Shown: positions 62,775 through 64,000 of the stretch, in pieces
How positions within the stretch are numbered: the first letter of the stretch is position 1
Layout of the letters: each line of letters opens with the position of its first letter
Made by a program: the position numbers and the translations under genes
The notes under the pieces: generated by a model
The model's input: the letters and a program-made list of their open reading frames with translations, nothing else
Databases searched by the model: none
Told to the model about the DNA's origin: nothing
DNA from: an uncultured Roseburia sp.
GTDB lineage: Bacteria; Bacillota; Clostridia; Lachnospirales; Lachnospiraceae
Direction: 5' to 3'
Length of the DNA stretch: 64,000 nucleotides
NCBI GenBank assembly: GCA_947642555.1
Contig: CANRSX010000010.1
Coordinates: forward strand, 1 to 64,000

Positions 62775-64000
62775 TCATGCCGGCAGCGTGATAATCACCG
62801 TCGTCCCGGCTCCTTCCGTGCTGTGGATCTCCATCTGACATTTTTCCCCGTAAATATACTGCAGCCGCTGTCGGATATTGTGGAGTCCGATATGCGGTTT
62901 TTTGTCTTCATAGATATTATATGACTGATTCATGATGTCTTCAATGCGCTTCTGCGACATTCCCTGCCCGTCGTCGCTGACCTCAATGACAATCTCATCC
63001 TTCACGGAATAGATCAGGATATCGACGTGCCCGGACAGGGGAGCCTCCATGTGGCCGAAGCCGTGATAGAAGCTGTTTTCCACGAGGGGCTGCAGGATAT
63101 TCTTCGGAATCTGATGATCCATCAGCGATTCGCTGATATCATAATGGATCCAGATCTGATGCTCATAGCGATAATCCATGATCGTGGCGTACTGCAGCAT
63201 GGTCTCATATTCATTTCGGACGGTGTCGAGGATCGAGAGCTTGCTGTTTAAGCGCTCGCGCAGAATTCGTGTCAGCGCGGTATTGATCTCCACAATCTCG
63301 TCGGTTTTTCCCTGACGCGCCATGATGTTGATGATATTCATGGTGTTGTAGATAAAATGCGGGTCGATCTGTGTGGCGAGAAGCTTATAGCTCACCACGG
63401 CATTTTCCTGTTCTTTTGCCTGGATGTCTTTTACCTGCCGGTTGATGGCCAGCACCATACGGTTGAACGTACTGGCCAGCTCTTCGATCTCGTCCTGCGT
63501 GTGGATGTCCGCATGGATATCGTTTCCAGCGGTAAAAGAGGACATGGCATCCGCGAGGGCGCGCATCGGGGCGAGCTGCCTGCGGACGGCCGGAATCAGA
63601 AAGAGCGTGTAGAGTACCGGCGAGAGCAGGTAGAGGGCGGTCACGATGCCGAGCGTCAGGAACAGACCCTCCAGCATATGGAAATAACTGACATAGGAGA
63701 CGATCGTCCAGCCGGTGGAGGGGATGCGCTGATAAAAGCAGCGGCCGCTTCCGAGGCGGAAATTTCCCTCGGTTCCGGTGAAGGGGTTTGTCCCGTCCGA
63801 AAAAAGCCGGTCGATGTCATCCCAGAGCGCCTCGTCGGTGGCATAGATGAGATCCCAGTATCGGTCTGTAATATAGTAGGAATCAAAGGACGACGCGGCG
63901 AGGGCGTCGTTCTTTTTTAAGGTGGAGTTTAAAATGTAAAAAACCGTCAGTGTATAGGAATGCGTACCATATAAATAGTTTTTGGAAAAATAGAGGAAAT
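62775..64000 (-). CDS. YesM/LytS-type sensor histidine kinase, 5' end off window
   Basis: A minus-strand frame open to the right edge, over 408 codons. From the edge inward: the end of an extracellular Cache-type sensor (STGWTIVSYV), a membrane helix (LFLTLGIVTALYLLSPVLYTLFLI), HAMP, the His_kinase domain with QIDPHFIYNTMN, and an HATPase_c domain with QPLVENSFYHG and DDGQGM. It belongs to two-component systems with an AraC-type response regulator that control sugar uptake. The partner regulator would lie outside the window. Confidence 0.92.
   Translation of the reverse strand, partial: FLYFSKNYLYGTHSYTLTVFYILNSTLKKNDALAASSFDSYYITDRYWDLIYATDEALWDDIDRLFSDGTNPFTGTEGNFRLGSGRCFYQRIPSTGWTIVSYVSYFHMLEGLFLTLGIVTALYLLSPVLYTLFLIPAVRRQLAPMRALADAMSSFTAGNDIHADIHTQDEIEELASTFNRMVLAINRQVKDIQAKEQENAVVSYKLLATQIDPHFIYNTMNIINIMARQGKTDEIVEINTALTRILRERLNSKLSILDTVRNEYETMLQYATIMDYRYEHQIWIHYDISESLMDHQIPKNILQPLVENSFYHGFGHMEAPLSGHVDILIYSVKDEIVIEVSDDGQGMSQKRIEDIMNQSYNIYEDKKPHIGLHNIRQRLQYIYGEKCQMEIHSTEGAGTTVIITLPA

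Noticed and set aside
1-64000. Insertion sequences, integrases or prophage genes
   Set aside because: No DDE transposase, tyrosine or serine recombinase, or phage structural gene was recognised; only the Rpn-type nuclease at the left edge has a possible mobile link.

Overview
The window reads as a chromosomal segment of a spore-forming, chemotactic gut-type Clostridium relative, most likely Lachnospiraceae. This is an inference from gene content: spore maturation genes spmA and spmB, the yaaR-holB-yaaT-trmN6 cluster, two methyl-accepting chemotaxis proteins, a YesM-type sensor kinase, and glycoside hydrolases of families GH2, GH3 and GH78. Strong AGGAGG-type ribosome binding sites occur throughout. 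Most of the window is moderately GC-rich; roughly 24.25-28.43 kb is visibly AT-rich.

Layout. 0-17 kb: a partial Rpn-type nuclease gene with a 24-bp tandem repeat, an MCP, a DsbA-like protein, then a sugar locus (LacI regulator, GH3, AraC remnant, truncated GH2, full-length GH2) followed by Sir2, a WYL regulator, a GyrI-like protein, PyrF, and an HTH protein fused to an orotate phosphoribosyltransferase-like domain. 17-38 kb: spmB and spmA lie on the same strand in the usual order but 20 kb apart. Everything between them looks like an island: a type III-A CRISPR-Cas operon (cas6-cas10-csm2-csm3-csm4-csm5), a two-gene AT-rich ATPase/TOPRIM-like cassette, a mosaic CRISPR array, a UPF0175/PIN toxin-antitoxin pair, csm6, an orphan RelB-type antitoxin, a dynamin-like GTPase with a zinc-ribbon partner, and a rhamnoside locus (GH78, truncated AraC, shortened MFS carrier). 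No cas1 or cas2 was found.

38-64 kb is mostly housekeeping: a DUF885 lipoprotein, a sigma factor/ABC transporter module, CapA, RsmI, an acidic coiled-coil protein, PepT, tRNA-Lys, a second MCP, TrmB, a D,D-carboxypeptidase, an ArgR-like protein divergent from an AbiE-like pair, an Orn/Lys/Arg decarboxylase, a guanylate-kinase-like protein, YaaR, HolB, YaaT, TrmN6, Lgt, three small unknown genes, and a partial histidine kinase.

Most notable. (1) The ATPase/TOPRIM-like cassette sits inside the CRISPR locus. Two repeats and the csm5 end lie on its left; a second, divergent csm5 3' tail joined to the main array lies on its right. (2) The array has three repeat/spacer classes, including a block of six repeats with exact 66-bp periodicity. 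Variation is concentrated in a tetraloop that is mostly GNRA. (3) The whole island appears to split spmAB. (4) Several genes show clean deletion scars (7.72 kb, 30.27 kb, 36.51 kb and inside the MFS gene).
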